Source: Blastocatellia bacterium
Lineage (GTDB): Bacteria; Acidobacteriota; Blastocatellia; HR10; J050
DNA length: 64,000 nucleotides
Reading direction: 5' to 3'
Assembly: GCA_025054955.1 (NCBI GenBank)
Contig: JANWZE010000062.1
Coordinates: forward strand, 1-64,000
Below, piece after piece: positions 62,751 to 64,000 of the stretch. The translations under genes and the position numbers were made by a program. The notes beneath the pieces are model-generated. The model saw nothing but the letters and a program-made list of their open reading frames with translations, searched no databases and was not told the DNA's origin. The first letter of the stretch is position 1, and every line of letters starts with the position of its first letter.

Positions 62751-64000
62751 GTGGAAAGCGAATCCCTATCGGCGCTACGATACGCCGGAACAATCCGTCA
62801 AAAATGGCTCTGTTTGCTTTGCGTTTCACTGGGAACGTTCATCGCGTATCTTGATTCGAGCATTGTGAATATCGCGCTGCCCACATTGGCCAGGTACTTT
62901 CAGGCTAACATCCCTGACGTTGAGTGGGTCGTCACAGCGTATCTGCTGATGATCACTGGACTCACTGTCGTCTTCGGTCGAGTCGCGGATATGTACGGTC
63001 GCAAAAAAGTCTACATAGCCGGCTTTATCATCTTCACCATTGGGTCGGCTCTGTGCAGCACCGCACCATCCCTTTGGTTGCTCGTCGCATCTCGCTGTAT
63101 TCAAGGTATCGGTGGGGCAGCATTACTGGCCAACGGCATTGCTCTCCTGACCGAGTCCTTTCCTCTGGTAGAACGGGGCAAAGCGCTCGGTCTCAACGCC
63201 TCCACACTGGCATTGGCTGGCATCTCCGGTCCGTTGCTTGGTGGATTCCTGACCGAGCACATTGGCTGGCCAGCGATTTTTTACGTCAACATTCCTATCG
63301 GCATTATTGCCATATTCCTATCAGCTAGATTCTTGCCAGCATCCACAACATCTCCACAAACCGAACCGTTCGACTGGCCAGGCTCGATTACCCTCGTCGC
63401 TGGCCTTAGTTGCTTTCTTCTCCTATCTAACAGCCTATCCAGGCATGAAGGCCGAAGCGTTATGATAATCGGCTTGTTGATCACGGCACTGGCTTTTGCT
63501 CTCATGTTTCTGTTGATCGAAGTGCGCAACAAACATCCACTGCTAGACCTGAGGCTCTTTCAACGTCGCGCTTTCAGCGTTGCGGCGGCCAGTTGTTTTC
63601 TCAGCTTTTGGGCCATGTCAGCAGTCATTTTTCTGGTTCCGTTTTACCTTGATCGTGTTCTCGGTTACAGCCCGACGCAAATAGGCCAGATCCTAGCTCC
63701 AGTGCCGCTGGTTCTGCTTGGAGCCGCTCCGCTGGGTGGCTATCTCGCTGACAGATTTGGAGCACGGCCAGTGTGCCTCATCGGCGCCACTATCAACTGC
63801 CTTGGACTCCTGTCGCTTAGCACCCTCGACGCCAGCATGACAAGGTTCGATGTGATGCTTCGTCTAATCCCATTTGGCTTAGGCACCGGACTCTTCCAAC
63901 CGCCGAATAACAGCAAAATGGTGGGAGCTGTCCCCAGCCATCGTCTCGGTGTTGCATCGGGCCTCATCGGAGCGATGAAAAATCTTGGCTCCATGAGCGG
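62751..64000 (+). CDS. DHA2-family MFS drug exporter, 3' end cut by window
   Basis: An open frame runs from GTG 62751 (or GTG 62745) to the window end, about 416 residues of a 14-segment exporter of the EmrB/QacA type: SLGTFIAYLDSSIVNIALPT, WVVTAYLLMITGLTVVFGRVAD, the antiporter-type motif around GISGPLLGGFLTEHIGW, and FYVNIPIGIIAI. The family exports drugs or toxic metabolites with protons. It is divergent from the cluster across a 66-bp gap holding a good promoter, so it may remove a toxic substrate or intermediate. Confidence 0.9.
   Translation, partial: MESESLSALRYAGTIRQKWLCLLCVSLGTFIAYLDSSIVNIALPTLARYFQANIPDVEWVVTAYLLMITGLTVVFGRVADMYGRKKVYIAGFIIFTIGSALCSTAPSLWLLVASRCIQGIGGAALLANGIALLTESFPLVERGKALGLNASTLALAGISGPLLGGFLTEHIGWPAIFYVNIPIGIIAIFLSARFLPASTTSPQTEPFDWPGSITLVAGLSCFLLLSNSLSRHEGRSVMIIGLLITALAFALMFLLIEVRNKHPLLDLRLFQRRAFSVAAASCFLSFWAMSAVIFLVPFYLDRVLGYSPTQIGQILAPVPLVLLGAAPLGGYLADRFGARPVCLIGATINCLGLLSLSTLDASMTRFDVMLRLIPFGLGTGLFQPPNNSKMVGAVPSHRLGVASGLIGAMKNLGSMS

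Noticed and set aside
1-64000. Mobile element or genomic-island borders
   Set aside because: No integrase, transposase, tRNA or direct-repeat borders are visible in the window.

Overview
The window looks like one chromosomal stretch of a Gram-negative, probably Acidobacteriota-like bacterium. The best clue is a large TonB-dependent receptor with an N-terminal carboxypeptidase-regulatory domain (54302-57505), a type strongly expanded in that phylum. Supporting clues are Tat-exported dehydrogenase subunits, multihaem c-type cytochromes and many imidazolonepropionase-like amidohydrolases. This assignment is inference. I see no rRNA, tRNA, transposase, phage gene, CRISPR array or recognisable transcription factor.

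Layout: a two-domain alpha/beta-hydrolase runs off the left edge on the minus strand (1-1055). It is divergent from a gamma-glutamyltransferase-family gene on the plus strand (1104-2696). From 2806 to 62684 every gene is on the minus strand (about 50 genes), mostly with short gaps or 1-14 nt overlaps. At the right edge a DHA2-type MFS exporter starts on the plus strand (62751) and is cut by the window end.

Regions, in transcription order (right to left): (i) 57.6-62.7 kb, a cytoplasmic CoA module: haem-oxygenase-like diiron protein, acyl-CoA ligase, thiolase-fold protein lacking the usual cysteine, FmdB-type zinc ribbon and acyl-CoA dehydrogenase. (ii) 44.4-57.5 kb: TonB receptor, secreted amidohydrolases, small alpha+beta barrel proteins, MFS and tandem hydrolase. 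(iii) 33.2-44.4 kb: Asp-box propeller, SnoaL-kelch fusion, four OFA-like MFS paralogues, NicX/M29-like metalloprotein and a cytochrome c-HhH fusion. (iv) 22.4-33.2 kb: luciferase-like oxidoreductase, split tandem hydrolases, amidohydrolases and GMC oxidoreductase. (v) 9.6-22.2 kb: Tat-exported ThDP enzyme, triheme cytochrome, GMC oxidoreductase, two Tat 'subunit 3' proteins, GYD/Dabb proteins, prolidase-like amidohydrolase and NicX/M29-like protein. (vi) 2.8-9.3 kb: peroxiredoxin, second diiron protein, GlcG-like protein, aspartate-dehydrogenase-like protein, aldehyde dehydrogenase and dihaem peroxidase-like cytochrome.

Working model (inference): a large compound enters through the TonB receptor and is oxidised and hydrolysed in the periplasm, with electrons leaving through c-type cytochromes. 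Fragments enter by the MFS paralogues and are finished in the cytoplasm by CoA ligation, dehydrogenation and aldol/thiolytic cleavage. The substrate is not evident. The most novel element is a family of tandem alpha/beta-hydrolase-fold proteins, at six loci, whose catalytic triads are largely missing. They recur beside amidohydrolases and redox proteins.
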